From Betaproteobacteria bacterium (GTDB taxonomy: Bacteria > Pseudomonadota > Gammaproteobacteria > Burkholderiales > Rhodocyclaceae): 41,353 nucleotides of DNA. Position numbers and translations under genes: made by a program. This document shows, one piece after another, positions 9,501-17,767 of this stretch (within the stretch, counting starts at the first letter, position 1; every line of letters starts with the position of its first letter). Location of the stretch: assembly GCA_020621865.1 (NCBI GenBank), contig JAHRYW010000012.1, positions 1-41,353 of the forward strand. The letters are read 5' to 3'. The notes under the pieces were generated by a model that saw only the letters and a program-made list of their open reading frames with translations, was not told the DNA's origin and did no database searches.

Positions 9501-9601
9501 TGATGGACGAAATCGCGGATCGGCGCCTGCGCCGGCAGCACGTGCGCCAGATGGGCTATCCAGTGGGCCAGGCGTTCGCGGATCGGCAGCTCGCTCTTCA
9601 C
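6569..9601 (-). CDS. dabA: DabA, DUF2309 inorganic-carbon transporter subunit
   Basis: A 1010-residue soluble protein of the DUF2309/UPF0753 family (DabA, MpsB). The family's N-terminal phrase IRDFVHHNTLHGFQHLPF is at residues 28-45. The beta-carbonic-anhydrase-like zinc site is complete: CMDDR gives C487, D489 and R491, and H677 (GHGSGSRNNP) lies exactly 15 residues before C692 (YDCGACSG), the spacing known for DabA. This matches the model in which DabA hydrates CO2 one way while DabB couples it to cation flow. The start is taken as GTG at 9601 because GGAGG lies 6 bases upstream and the preceding NuoM-like gene stops 1 base before. Upstream in-frame codons would overlap that gene by about 100 bp. 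Two copies of a dispersed repeat are translated in frame at residues 134-149 and about 952-966. Confidence 0.93.
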   Translation of the reverse strand: MKSELPIRERLAHWIAHLAHVLPAQAPIRDFVHHNTLHGFQHLPFAEALTAAGALTGATTWWPEAKFRACLASGRITRDDLAAALDEFGVADLDAPLVGALTRREIMLASLLAGMEAPAASRLAWLRQEDGAEQNFDFGQFLPPTVAFAAQGADKSWREAVLVRWQELCGRVGKTWTWRALLEHLSGEDVLERVRGILQRHLAAHLDLGVAAWRNPVRERGFFAAWRASAGFDLAWEMDELPNVRDEVLHLPDSPLDVLLEELPRLLPDETLWGGYLERLSLELPGWSGMVLWREQHPGRGDGTPVAMLDYLAVRVLLERLLTDDLLRRLAGGPLTLADLPAHFAARPEEFLVRDALHQPGLPEDLQGRAAHLVELARHGHVEVEAWHHLAEALVPALAAARHDGAAWQLAGLCRQLGLSADDLARLRADQIAALHATATSLTAQQRGQIWLLAYERHYREQLFAALSANHPRQAALAAPSAQVVLCMDDREEGTRRHLEEIAPDIATYGAAGFFGLPILWQGVDDVLPTALCPVVVSPTQLVREVAAEGDEAKLAAHLARRERRLNWRERFYQATRRHAVAGPVLTALGAAPALAGLAALTLAPGWAGEAARRWRTWNDGRVPTRLAMTAEQAVAATPEQPQAGLTDTEQVDRVEAFLRMIGLADGFAPLALLLGHGSGSRNNPHLAAYDCGACSGRHGGPNARAFAAMANRPAVRAGLAERGLVIPDGTWFLGAEHNTCDEGVEWYDLDHVPVRFQPALDTLLRQMGEACRAHAAERCRRLASAPTRPTPWKARQHLFGRGCDISQARPELGHATNAAALIGRRAMSRGLFLDRRVFLISYDPTTDADGAIVEGILLAAGPVGAGIALEYYFSTVDNERFGCGSKITHNITGLFGVMEGADSDLRTGLPWQMVEIHEPMRLLVVVEQTPEILGAILERQPALQELVANEWIVLAAKNPLTVALHLYCPRRGWLPWSGPAVLPQVARSADWFAGESEALAPALILGGVR
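6706..6748 (+). repeat. Dispersed ATGCTACGGTC element, copy 2 (diverged, inside dabA)
   Basis: GCAATGCTACGGTCAAGG, a T-run, then GCCGCCAAAACGATCC. The 12-base core end is exact; the hairpin part is diverged. It is read in the dabA frame as the stretch around KNPLTVALHL. Copy 3 is read in the same frame, giving TVA at the same place. It may be chance similarity outside the core. Confidence 0.5.
9156..9201 (+). repeat. Dispersed ATGCTACGGTC element, copy 3 (in frame inside dabA)
   Basis: GCGAATGCTACGGTCGGCGGC, an A-run, then TTGGCCAAAATCGAAATTTT. This is nearly full length and close to the intergenic copies. On the dabA strand it is translated as QNFDFGQFLPPTVAFA (residues 134-149) without breaking the frame. 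Confidence 0.85.
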
Positions 9602-9602
9602 G

Positions 9603-11048
9603 TCAGCCTCCGAACCAGCGGCCGACCTGGCCGACGCTGTCGGCGACCAGGGCGAGCAAGGGGGCCGGCCAGATGCCGAGGGCGACAATGCAGGCGGCAA
9701 GCAGGCCGGCGGCCACCGTCTCGGTACGGGTCATGTCAGCGATGTCCATCGGTTCGCCGGGCTGGCACAGGCGGCCGACGACGCGCAGGCCATAGGCAGC
9801 GCCGACCAGCATGGCCAGCCCGAGCAGCAGCACCCAGGCACCCCAGCGCTGGTAGGCGGCGACCAGCACATGCAGTTCGGCAATGAAGCCGGCACTGCCC
9901 GGCAGGCCGATCGCCGCCAGCAGGCCGAAAGCGATGAAGAAGGCGAAGCGCGGCGCCCGGCCGAGCAGCGAGGTGTAGTCGGCCAGGTCGCGGCTGTGCG
10001 TGCGCTGGTAGAGCAGGCCGACGACCAGGAAGAGCAGGCCGGCGGTCAGGCCGTGCGCCACCATCTGGACCACCGCCCCGGTCAGGCCGGTGACGTCGAG
10101 CGAGGCGATGCCGAGCAGCACGACGCCCATGTGCGAAATCGACGAATAGGCGACCATCGCCTTCAAATCCTGCTGGCGCCAGGCCAGGATGCCGCCGTAG
10201 AGCAGGCTGACGAAGGCGAGAATGGCCAGCCAGTCCTGCATCGCCAGCAACGCGGCGGGAAGCGTTTCGGCAGCGCGGATCAGGCCGTAGGCGCCCATTT
10301 TCAGCAACACGCCGGAGAGCAGGATGGACACCGGGCTGGGCGCCTCGACATGGGCCAGCGGCAGCCAGCCGTGCAGCGGGACGATCGGCATCTTGACGCC
10401 GAAGCCGATGAAGAAACCGGCGAAGATCAGCAGTTGCGTCTGCAACGGCAGGCCGCGGCCGCCCTCGGCCATGTCGGCCATGGCGAAGCTGTGGCCGGGC
10501 GCCGCGTCGTAGAGAAAGAGCAGGGCGACCAGCATGAACACCGAACCGCCCAGCGTATACAGAAAGAAGTTGAGCGCCGCCCGCTGCCGGTTCGGCCCGC
10601 CCAGCCGGTCGATCATGAAAAACAGCGGCAGCAGCGTCGCTTCCCAGAAAACATAGAACAGCGACCAGTCGCGTGCCGTGAATACGCCGAACATCGCCGA
10701 TTCGAGCAGCAGCACGAGCAGAAAATAGAGCCGCGCACCCGCTTCCATGCGCCGCGACACCAGCACGGCGATCAGCGAGAGCAGCGCCGTCAACAGCACC
10801 ATGGCCAGAGAAACGCCATCGACACCGAGGGCAAAATAGGAGCCGAGGCGGACATTCCAGGCCCGGCTCTCGGCCATCTGCACGGCCGGCCCGGCCGGGT
10901 CGAACTGGCCGGCCAGCCACAGGGCGTAGGCCAGCGCGGCGACGGTGAAGGTCATCGCCACCTGCCACAGCGGCAAGGCGCGGCGTGCCGGCAGCAAGGC
11001 CAGCACGGCAGCCCCCGCCACCGGCAGAAAAACCAGCACCTTCAGCAC
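9603..11048 (-). CDS. NuoM-like proton-channel subunit (first gene of dab cluster)
   Basis: A 481-residue integral membrane protein of the NuoM type. Key residues are all present: FYVFWEATLLPLFF (E136), GFGVKMPIVPLHGWLP (K219) and GVLLKMGAYGLIR (K250). The phrase LAHVEAPSPVSILLSG also matches NuoM well. The start is a GTG at 11048 with GGAGGGG about 7 bases upstream. The gene leads the five-gene operon and ends 1 base before the dabA start. The 192-bp gap upstream is shared with a divergent peroxiredoxin gene, so the operon promoter should lie there, although I could not pick a clear one on this strand. Assignment to the antiporter-like family is firm; the transported ion cannot be read from sequence. 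Confidence 0.88.
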   Translation of the reverse strand: MLKVLVFLPVAGAAVLALLPARRALPLWQVAMTFTVAALAYALWLAGQFDPAGPAVQMAESRAWNVRLGSYFALGVDGVSLAMVLLTALLSLIAVLVSRRMEAGARLYFLLVLLLESAMFGVFTARDWSLFYVFWEATLLPLFFMIDRLGGPNRQRAALNFFLYTLGGSVFMLVALLFLYDAAPGHSFAMADMAEGGRGLPLQTQLLIFAGFFIGFGVKMPIVPLHGWLPLAHVEAPSPVSILLSGVLLKMGAYGLIRAAETLPAALLAMQDWLAILAFVSLLYGGILAWRQQDLKAMVAYSSISHMGVVLLGIASLDVTGLTGAVVQMVAHGLTAGLLFLVVGLLYQRTHSRDLADYTSLLGRAPRFAFFIAFGLLAAIGLPGSAGFIAELHVLVAAYQRWGAWVLLLGLAMLVGAAYGLRVVGRLCQPGEPMDIADMTRTETVAAGLLAACIVALGIWPAPLLALVADSVGQVGRWFGG

Positions 11049-11164
11049 GTTCCAGCCCCTCCGACAGCCCGCTTGGCTTTGATTATTTTGATGTCGTAAT
11101 TATGCCAGCGACCGGCGCCACCAACACAGGCCGGAGCGCCCATATTTCAGGACCGCAAAGCGGT

Positions 11165-11193
11165 TTGACACACCCTGCCCGCTTGGTTAAATT
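11165..11193 (+). promoter_or_regulatory. Sigma70-like promoter of the peroxiredoxin gene
   Basis: TTGACA at 11165-11170 and TAAATT at 11188-11193 are separated by exactly 17 bases, about 50 bases before the peroxiredoxin ATG. The -35 box is a perfect consensus and the -10 matches 5 of 6 positions (TATAAT). No transcription data were available. Confidence 0.65.
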
Positions 11194-11240
11194 GGACGTT
11201 TCCCCCCAACCTTGAAACAAATCACGATAAGGAGTTCCCC

Positions 11241-11840
11241 ATGGCCGTTCTCGTTGGCAAGCAAGCCCCCGATTTCACCGCCACCGCCGTTTATGGCGAC
11301 AACGAAATCAAGGAACTGAAGCTGTCCCAATTCAAGGGCAAGCCGGTCGTTCTCTTCTTCTACCCGCTCGACTTCACCTTCGTCTGCCCGTCCGAACTGA
11401 TCGCCTTCGACCATCGCCTGTGCGAATTCCAGCAACGCGGTGTCGAAGTCATCGGCGTCTCGATCGACTCCCAGTTCACCCACCTGGCCTGGAAGAACAC
11501 CCCGGTCAAGGAAGGCGGCATCGGCCAGGTCGGCTACCCGCTGGTCGCCGACGTCAAGCATGAAATCTGCCGCGCCTACGACGTCGAACTCGAAGCCGCC
11601 GGCGTCGCCCTGCGCGGCTCCTTCCTGATCGACAAGAACGGCGTGGTCATGCACCAGGTTGTCAACATGCTGCCGCTGGGCCGCAATATCGACGAAATGC
11701 TGCGCATGGTCGACGCCCTGCAATTCTTCGAGGAACACGGCGAAGTCTGCCCGGCCGGCTGGAACAAGGGCAAGCCCGGCATGGTCGCCTCGACCGAAGG
11801 CGTTGCCGCCTACCTGGCCAAGAACGCCAAGAAGCTGTAA
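11241..11840 (+). CDS. 2-Cys peroxiredoxin (Prx1/AhpC family)
   Basis: A 199-residue typical 2-Cys peroxiredoxin that reduces peroxides in the cytoplasm. The peroxidatic cysteine is C49 in [13 protein letters not shown] and the resolving cysteine is C170 in [15 protein letters not shown]. It differs from the ahpF-linked AhpC at the window start: the C-terminus is longer and of the Prx1/TsaA type. AAGGAG lies 6 bases before the ATG, a strong sigma70-like promoter is at 11165-11193, and a classic terminator follows at 11877-11903, so it is probably a single-gene unit. The electron donor is unknown; thioredoxin or the nearby AhpF are the usual choices. It is divergent from the dab operon. Confidence 0.94.
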   Translation: MAVLVGKQAPDFTATAVYGDNEIKELKLSQFKGKPVVLFFYPLDFTFVCPSELIAFDHRLCEFQQRGVEVIGVSIDSQFTHLAWKNTPVKEGGIGQVGYPLVADVKHEICRAYDVELEAAGVALRGSFLIDKNGVVMHQVVNMLPLGRNIDEMLRMVDALQFFEEHGEVCPAGWNKGKPGMVASTEGVAAYLAKNAKKL

Positions 11841-11876
11841 GCAAGCGCCTCCCGAGGCGCCGGCAAGACGCAGAAA

Positions 11877-11903
11877 CCCGACTGGAAAACAGTCGGGTTT
11901 TTT
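11877..11903 (+). terminator. Rho-independent terminator after the peroxiredoxin
   Basis: CCCGACT and AGTCGGG form a perfect 7-bp stem around GGAAAAC, followed at once by six T. A smaller hairpin, GCGCCT-CCCG-AGGCGC, lies just upstream at 11845-11860. Confidence 0.9.
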
Positions 11904-11972
11904 ATATTGTGATGTAGCGGGATTACAGGATAGAATTTGCTGAATTTGTAATTTCACCTGAGAAGACAAAAC

Positions 11973-12563
11973 ATGGCGGACACCGAATATCTGAGCACCC
12001 GGCAAGCGGCCCTGCGACTGGGCGTTTCCCTCGGCACCGTGCAGAACATGGTGGAAAACGGAGTTCTCGAAGCCTGGAAAACCGCTGGCGGCCACCGCCG
12101 CATTCCGGTGGCCTCGGTCGAAACCCTGCTCGCCCGGCGCCGCAACCTGACGCCCAGCGCCCAGGAGTCCGGCGGCCAGCTCGACATCCTGATCGCCGAA
12201 GACGACCAGACACTGCAAATGCTCTACCAGATGACCTTCGACAGCTGGAACCTGCCGCTCAAGCTGCGCGTCGTCGCCAACGGCTTCGACGGCCTGCTCC
12301 AGGTCGGTCAGCGCGTCCCCGACATCCTGATCGCCGACCTGATGATGCCGGGCATGGACGGCTTCGAGATGATCCGCCGCCTGCGCGCCAATCCGGATCT
12401 CGCCCGGATGGACATCATCGTGGTCAGCGCCATCGACCGCGAGGAAGTGCTCAAGCGCGGCCTGCCGTCGGACATCACCTTGTTCGGCAAGCCCATCCCC
12501 TTCCACGAGATCAAGGGCTTCCTGCTCGGCCGGCTGGCTGCCCGCCAGCGCATCACCGCCTGA
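11973..12563 (+). CDS. MerR/excisionase-type HTH fused to a receiver domain
   Basis: A 196-residue cytoplasmic regulator. Residues 5-56 form an excisionase/MerR-like winged helix (LSTRQAALRLGVSLGTVQ, then the wing phrase TAGGHRRIPVASVE). Residues 70-190 form a response-regulator receiver with the acid pocket EDD (76-78), phospho-acceptor D122 in ADLMMPGMDG, and the conserved lysine K173 in FGKPI. The DNA-binding part is N-terminal, the reverse of most response regulators. No partner kinase gene is adjacent. A chemoreceptor gene follows after 92 bp on the same strand, and the two may be co-transcribed. Fold assignment is firm; target DNA and input are unknown. Confidence 0.88.
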   Translation: MADTEYLSTRQAALRLGVSLGTVQNMVENGVLEAWKTAGGHRRIPVASVETLLARRRNLTPSAQESGGQLDILIAEDDQTLQMLYQMTFDSWNLPLKLRVVANGFDGLLQVGQRVPDILIADLMMPGMDGFEMIRRLRANPDLARMDIIVVSAIDREEVLKRGLPSDITLFGKPIPFHEIKGFLLGRLAARQRITA

Positions 12564-12655
12564 AGCCACAAAGCTGGGGCGCAGCAGACAAGTTTGACCA
12601 GGCCCGACCCTATCCCGGCGGGCCACACATATAAGAAACAGATCAGGAGACAAAG

Positions 12656-14173
12656 ATGGGATTTTTCGGAAACAGCTCGGCGTACGAAAAGATCGACCGT
12701 GACATTTCGGCGATCGCCGACGGGTCGGCCGATCTGTCGCACTCGGTCGGCGCTCCCGGCAGCGATGCTCCCGGTCGAATTTCCGGCAACATCAATCGCT
12801 TCTTCGGCCGGGTCCGCACCCTGATTTCGCATTCGCGCGAGCGCAGCATCAGCATCGCCGCCAACGCGGCGCGGATGAACCACCTGGTCCAGCAGACCGA
12901 CGACGCCGTGCGTCGCCAGGAAGTGCTGGCCGCCAACGTCTTCGATTCCAGCAACCGGGTCAACCAGGCAGTCGGTGAAGTGGCGATGAATTCCGACGCC
13001 ATCCAGGCCTCGACCCACAACAACCTCGATCTCGCCCAGCGCTCACTGGAGCAGATGGAGACCGTCGCCTCGACCATGCGCTCGACCAACGAGCACATCG
13101 AACACTTTTCCTCGACGGTCGGTGAACTGCACACCAGCTCGATGAAGATCAACCAGATCGTCTCGCTGATCAACGACATTTCCGACCAGACCAACCTGCT
13201 GGCCCTGAACGCCGCCATCGAGGCCGCCCGCGCCGGCGAAGCCGGACGCGGCTTTGCCGTCGTCGCCGACGAAGTGCGCAAGCTGGCTGAAAAGGTCAAG
13301 ACGGCGACCCAGGTCATCGGCCAGAACACCCAGTCGATGATCAACCTGGTCGCCGATACATCCGAGAAGACCAAGACCATCGTCGGCGAGGTGACCCGCG
13401 CCAACGAGTACATCGAAACCTCGGCCGCCGACCTGACGACCATGGTCGGCGACTTCAAGCGGACGACCGACCAGCTGTCGACCATCTCGGTGGCGATCTA
13501 CCAGCTGCGCGAAAGCAACCAGGCCATCCACCACGAGGTCGAAGAAATCCGCGACCACTCGCGCGATATTTCCGGACGCATGAAGCAGTGCCTCGACTCG
13601 GCCAAGACCCTGCGCGAATCGACCGAGGACCTGCAATGCACGCTGGCTGATTTCCGCACCGGCAACAGCATGTTCGACACCCTGCACGACAAGGTCGCCG
13701 GTTTCCGCGATGCCGTGGGCAACGTGCTGCAGAAGATGGCCGAACGCGGCGTCAACGTCTTCGACCAGTCGTACAAGGAAATCCCCGGCTCTAACCCGAA
13801 GCGCTACACGACGAGCTACGACAATCAGTGCGATGCCGAACTGACCCGCATCTACGACGACCTGCTGCGCGACTTCCCGGGGCTGACCTATTCGCTGTCG
13901 GTCGACAACAACGGCTACGCGCCGGCCCACAACAGCCAGTTCTCCAACGCACCGACCGGTGACCCCGCCGTCGACCTGGCCAAGAGCCGGCACAAGCGCA
14001 TCTTCAACGATCCAGTCGGCATCAAGCTGGCCAAGAACGAAAAGCAGTCGCTGTTCCAGACCTATGTCCGCGATACCGGCGAAATCCTCAACGACCTGTC
14101 GATGCCCATCGTCATCAACGGCCGCCACTGGGGTGCCGTCCGCGTCGGCTTCAACACCGATCTGCTGAAGTGA
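12656..14173 (+). CDS. Soluble methyl-accepting chemotaxis protein with C-terminal sensor domain
   Basis: A 505-residue chemoreceptor with no transmembrane segment or signal peptide. An N-terminal HAMP-like stretch (residues about 10-55) leads into a long coiled coil. The signalling hairpin tip is clear at about 166-213: [20 protein letters not shown], then [20 protein letters not shown]. After about residue 375 comes a globular C-terminal part containing [38 protein letters not shown] and [12 protein letters not shown], which looks like a Cache/PAS-type sensor and ends the protein. A sensor behind the signalling domain suggests detection of an internal signal. AGGAG precedes the ATG. A repeat copy and a terminator follow the stop. 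Confidence 0.92.
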   Translation: MGFFGNSSAYEKIDRDISAIADGSADLSHSVGAPGSDAPGRISGNINRFFGRVRTLISHSRERSISIAANAARMNHLVQQTDDAVRRQEVLAANVFDSSNRVNQAVGEVAMNSDAIQASTHNNLDLAQRSLEQMETVASTMRSTNEHIEHFSSTVGELHTSSMKINQIVSLINDISDQTNLLALNAAIEAARAGEAGRGFAVVADEVRKLAEKVKTATQVIGQNTQSMINLVADTSEKTKTIVGEVTRANEYIETSAADLTTMVGDFKRTTDQLSTISVAIYQLRESNQAIHHEVEEIRDHSRDISGRMKQCLDSAKTLRESTEDLQCTLADFRTGNSMFDTLHDKVAGFRDAVGNVLQKMAERGVNVFDQSYKEIPGSNPKRYTTSYDNQCDAELTRIYDDLLRDFPGLTYSLSVDNNGYAPAHNSQFSNAPTGDPAVDLAKSRHKRIFNDPVGIKLAKNEKQSLFQTYVRDTGEILNDLSMPIVINGRHWGAVRVGFNTDLLK

Positions 14174-14180
14174 CCGGGCT

Positions 14181-14220
14181 GCAAATGCTACGGTAAAGCC
14201 GAAAAATCGGCCAAAATCAG
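14181..14220 (+). repeat. Dispersed ATGCTACGGTC element, copy 4
   Basis: GCAAATGCTACGGTAAAGCC, then GAAAAATCGGCCAAAATC. It starts 7 bases after the chemoreceptor stop, in sense orientation, and abuts the terminator. The stem here is GCCG/CGGC with an A-rich loop. Confidence 0.8.
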
Positions 14221-14246
14221 GGCGCCCGAGGGCGCCCTTTTTCTTT
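14219..14246 (+). terminator. Terminator between the chemoreceptor gene and dnaE
   Basis: AGGGCGCCC and GGGCGCCCT pair perfectly, followed by TTTTCTTT. It lies between convergent genes and ends the chemoreceptor transcript; the T-run favours the plus strand. Confidence 0.85.
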
Positions 14247-14252
14247 GGCCGC

Positions 14253-17200
14253 TCAGCTGTGGTAGACGATCTCGACGTTTTCCGGCTGCAGCCAGTTACC
14301 CAAGGCTTCAAGCAGGGCATCGTCGAGACGGACGCGCATGGCATCGCCAAGGACCAGTTCGCATTCGGCGATCGCGTTGCGGTAGCGGATGCGGACCGCC
14401 GCCGGACCGGGCGCGAAGGGCGTCAGCAAGGCGCGCAGCTTCTGGGCGTCGGAATTGCCGTTTATCTTCAGCAGCAGGTGGCGGGCGAATCTGGCTCTCG
14501 CCTCGCCCATGGTCATCAGCTTGTCGGCGACGACCCGGTTACCGCCCGAGAAGTCGTCGTAGCTGACCTTGCCTTCGACGACCAGCACTTCGTCGGTGAC
14601 GATCTTGGCCCGCTCGGCTTCAAACAGTTCGTTGAAGACCGAGACCTCGACCATCGCCGTGCCGTCGTCGAGCTGGACGAAGAGCATCTTGCCGCGCCGG
14701 GTCATCTGGGTGCGCACGCCGACCACCAGGCCGGCCAGCGTGGTCATTTCCTTGGCCGGTTCAAGCCGGTTCAATGAGCGGCGGACGAAGCGCGACAGCT
14801 CTTTCTTGCAGGTGTTGTACGGGTGGCCGGAGAAGAAGAAGCCGAGCGCCGTCTTTTCCTCCATCAGCTTGGTCTTCTCGTCCCACGGACGGACCGTGAC
14901 GTATTCCGGCGCGTGTTCGTCGGCCACTTCGGCGATGTCGAACAGGCTGGTCTGCATCGCGTTGCGCTCAGCCTGTTCGGCAAAATCCATCGCCACGCCG
15001 ACGGTGGCCAGCAGCTTGCAGCGGTCGCCATCGAGGCTGTCGAAGGCGCCGGCCTTGATCAGCGCTTCGATGGTCCGCCGATTGACCATGCGCTTGTCGC
15101 AGCGCTGGCAGAAGTCGAACAGGCCTTTGAACGGGCCGTCGGCTTCGCGCGCCTTGAGGATCACGTTGACCGCCTGCTCGCCGGTCCCCTTGACCGCCCC
15201 CAGGCCGTAGCGGATGGTGTTGCGGTCCACCGGTTCGAAGCGGTAGTTCGAGGCATTCACATCGGGGCCAAGGACCTTGACCTTGTTGGCGATGGTGTCC
15301 TCGTAGAAGATCTTGACCGAGTCGGTGTTGTCCATGTCCGAAGACATGGTCGCCGCCATGAAGGCCGCGCAGTGGTAACGCTTGAGCCAGGCGGTGTGAT
15401 AGGTGACGACAGCGTAGGCGGCAGTGTGCGACTTGTTGAAACCGTACTCGGCGAACTTGGTCATCAGGTCGAACAGCTGCTCGGCCAGCGCCGGGTCGTA
15501 GCCTCGTTCCTTGGCGCCGGCAGCGATGGTCTCGCGGTGCTTGGCCATTTCCTCGGGCTTCTTCTTGCCCATCGCCCGGCGCAGCATGTCGGCGCCACCG
15601 AGCGTGTAGCCGCCGATGATCTGCGAGATCTGCATCACCTGTTCCTGGTACACGATGACGCCGTAGGTCGGCGACAAGCAGGCAGTCAGGTCGGGGTGGA
15701 AATAGTCGATGGCCTGCTGGCCTTTTTTACGCAGGATGAAGTCGTCCACCATCCCGGAACCGAGCGGGCCGGGTCGGTAGAGCGCGAGCACAGCGATGAT
15801 GTCTTCGAAGCGGTCGGGCGCCAGCTTCTTCAGCAGCTTCTTCATGCCCTCCGATTCAACCTGGAAGATCGCCGTCGTATTGGCGTCCTTCAGGATCTGG
15901 TAGGCCCCCGGATCGTCGAAGCCGAGCGACATCAGGTCGAGCTTCTCGCCGGTCATCCGCTCGATGTACTTGAGCGCCAGTTCGATAATCGTCAGGTTGC
16001 GCAGGCCAAGGAAGTCGAACTTGACCAAACCGGCCTTCTCGACGTCGTCCTTGTCAAACTGCGAGACCGGTGAGGCATCGCTGCCGGTCGCCTGGTAGAT
16101 CGGACAGAAGTCGGTAATCTTGCCCGGCGCGATCAGCACGCCGCCGGCGTGCATGCCGACGTTGCGGGTCAAATCCTCCAGACGGCCGGCCAGGTCGAAC
16201 AGCTCGCGGATGGTTTCGCCGTCGCCGTCGCCCTGCATCATTTCCTTGAGCTGCGGCTCCTGCTCCAGCGCTTCGGCCAGCGATACCGGCTTGTTCTGGA
16301 CAATGGGGATCAGCTTGGAGATGCGGTCGCACATCGAGTAGGGCATGCCGAACACCCGGCCGACGTCGCGGATCACCGCCTTCGACGACATGGTGCCGAA
16401 GGTGGCGATCTGGCTGACCGCCTGTGCGCCGTAATGCTCGCGGACGTACTCGATGACGCGCCAGCGGTTGTCCTGGCAGAAGTCGATGTCGAAGTCGGGC
16501 ATCGACACCCGTTCCGGGTTCAGGAAGCGCTCGAACAGCAGGGCGTAGGCCAGCGGGTCGAGGTCGGTGATGCGCAGGCTGTAGGCAACCAGCGAACCGG
16601 CACCGGAACCCCGGCCCGGCCCGACCGGCACGCCGTTGTTCTTGGCCCAGTTGATGAAGTCGGCCACGATCAGGAAGTAGCCGGGGAAGCCCATCTGCAG
16701 GATGGTCTTGCACTCGAAGACCAGGCGGTCGTCGTATTCCGGCCGGCGTTTCAGGCGTTCTTCGGGGTCGGGATAGAGTTCGGCGAGACGGACTTCCAGG
16801 CCCTTCTTGGCTTCCTCGACCAGGTAGTCGTCGATGGTCATGCCCGGCGGGATCGGGAAGTCGGGCAGGAAGTTCTTGCCCAGCGTCATCTCGATATTGC
16901 AGCGGCGGGCGATTTCCAGCGTGTTGGCCAGCGCTTCCGGCAGGTCGGCGAACAGCTCGAGCATCTCGGCCTGGGTCTTGAAATACTGCTCTTCGGTATA
17001 GATTTTCGGCCGGCGGTGGTCGCCCAGCACGTAGCCTTCGGCGATGCAGACACGCGCCTCGTGGGCCTGAAAGTCGTCGCGGTTGAGGAACTGGATCGGG
17101 TGCGTGGCAACCAGCGGAATGCCCGTCTCGCCGGCCAGGTCGGCGGTCTGCTGGACGACTGCCTCCTGCTGCGGCTGGCCGTAGCGCTGCACTTCGAGAT

Positions 17201-17711
17201 AGAAGGCGCCGGGGAAGATCGCCTCCCAGGCCAGGGCGCGCTCGGTGGCCAGGTCGAAATTGCCGTTCAGCAGCGCCTCGCCAACGTCGCCGAGATGGGC
17301 GCCGGACAGCGCGATCAGGCCGTCGCAGCCGATTTCGGAAAACCACTCGCGGCGGATCTCGGCGCGATCGCGCCGGCCTTCGACCAGGTAGGCCCTGGTC
17401 AGCAGTTCGCACAACTGCTGGTAGCCGGTCCGGTTACGGACGAGCAGCAGCAGACGATGCGCATCTTCCGGCGTGTCCGGGTTGGCGATCCAGACGTCGG
17501 CCCCGGCCACCGGCTTGACGCCCTTGCCGCGCGCCCCGGTATAGAACTTGACCAGCCCGAACAGGTTGCCGAGATCGGTCAGCGCCATCGCCGGCATGCC
17601 ATCGCCGGCGGCGCGCTTGACGGCGTCGCCGATGCGGACGATGCCGTCGGTCACGGAGTATTCGGAATGGAGGCGGAGGTGGACGTAGCGCGGGGAAGTC
17701 ATGGGCGACAT
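14253..17711 (-). CDS. dnaE: DNA polymerase III alpha subunit
   Basis: The replicative polymerase catalytic subunit, 1152 residues, close to the E. coli length of 1160. The N-terminal PHP domain begins YVHLRLHSEYSVTDG. The catalytic aspartates are in SMPDFDIDFCQDNRW (D406 and D408 counted from the first ATG), with the third expected in KFDFLGLRNLT. Other family phrases are GPGRGSGAGSLVAY, FNKSHTAAYAVVTYHTAWLK and the C-terminal OB-fold domain (TTLAGLVVGVRTQMTRRG). Two ATGs are possible, 17711 and 17702; neither has a strong ribosome-binding site, so the first is kept. The gene stands alone, with a terminator downstream and a repeat-bearing gap upstream. It is an ordinary housekeeping gene. 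Confidence 0.97.
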   Translation of the reverse strand: MSPMTSPRYVHLRLHSEYSVTDGIVRIGDAVKRAAGDGMPAMALTDLGNLFGLVKFYTGARGKGVKPVAGADVWIANPDTPEDAHRLLLLVRNRTGYQQLCELLTRAYLVEGRRDRAEIRREWFSEIGCDGLIALSGAHLGDVGEALLNGNFDLATERALAWEAIFPGAFYLEVQRYGQPQQEAVVQQTADLAGETGIPLVATHPIQFLNRDDFQAHEARVCIAEGYVLGDHRRPKIYTEEQYFKTQAEMLELFADLPEALANTLEIARRCNIEMTLGKNFLPDFPIPPGMTIDDYLVEEAKKGLEVRLAELYPDPEERLKRRPEYDDRLVFECKTILQMGFPGYFLIVADFINWAKNNGVPVGPGRGSGAGSLVAYSLRITDLDPLAYALLFERFLNPERVSMPDFDIDFCQDNRWRVIEYVREHYGAQAVSQIATFGTMSSKAVIRDVGRVFGMPYSMCDRISKLIPIVQNKPVSLAEALEQEPQLKEMMQGDGDGETIRELFDLAGRLEDLTRNVGMHAGGVLIAPGKITDFCPIYQATGSDASPVSQFDKDDVEKAGLVKFDFLGLRNLTIIELALKYIERMTGEKLDLMSLGFDDPGAYQILKDANTTAIFQVESEGMKKLLKKLAPDRFEDIIAVLALYRPGPLGSGMVDDFILRKKGQQAIDYFHPDLTACLSPTYGVIVYQEQVMQISQIIGGYTLGGADMLRRAMGKKKPEEMAKHRETIAAGAKERGYDPALAEQLFDLMTKFAEYGFNKSHTAAYAVVTYHTAWLKRYHCAAFMAATMSSDMDNTDSVKIFYEDTIANKVKVLGPDVNASNYRFEPVDRNTIRYGLGAVKGTGEQAVNVILKAREADGPFKGLFDFCQRCDKRMVNRRTIEALIKAGAFDSLDGDRCKLLATVGVAMDFAEQAERNAMQTSLFDIAEVADEHAPEYVTVRPWDEKTKLMEEKTALGFFFSGHPYNTCKKELSRFVRRSLNRLEPAKEMTTLAGLVVGVRTQMTRRGKMLFVQLDDGTAMVEVSVFNELFEAERAKIVTDEVLVVEGKVSYDDFSGGNRVVADKLMTMGEARARFARHLLLKINGNSDAQKLRALLTPFAPGPAAVRIRYRNAIAECELVLGDAMRVRLDDALLEALGNWLQPENVEIVYHS

Positions 17712-17767
17712 TTTACCCCGGCCGCCCCTTCCCCATCAGAGATCGCCCGGGACGCAGCGCCCCGGAC

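Noticed and set aside
7928..9886. Long plus-strand open frame (652 codons) opposite dabA
   Set aside because: High GC removes stop codons from antisense frames. The product is Gln/Gly/Arg-rich with no motif, while the minus strand encodes the complete DabA zinc site.
2096..11048. A respiratory complex I (nuo) operon
   Set aside because: Only L/M-type subunits are present, a DUF2309 protein lies among them, and none of the NuoB, C, D, E, F, G, H or I subunits is encoded.
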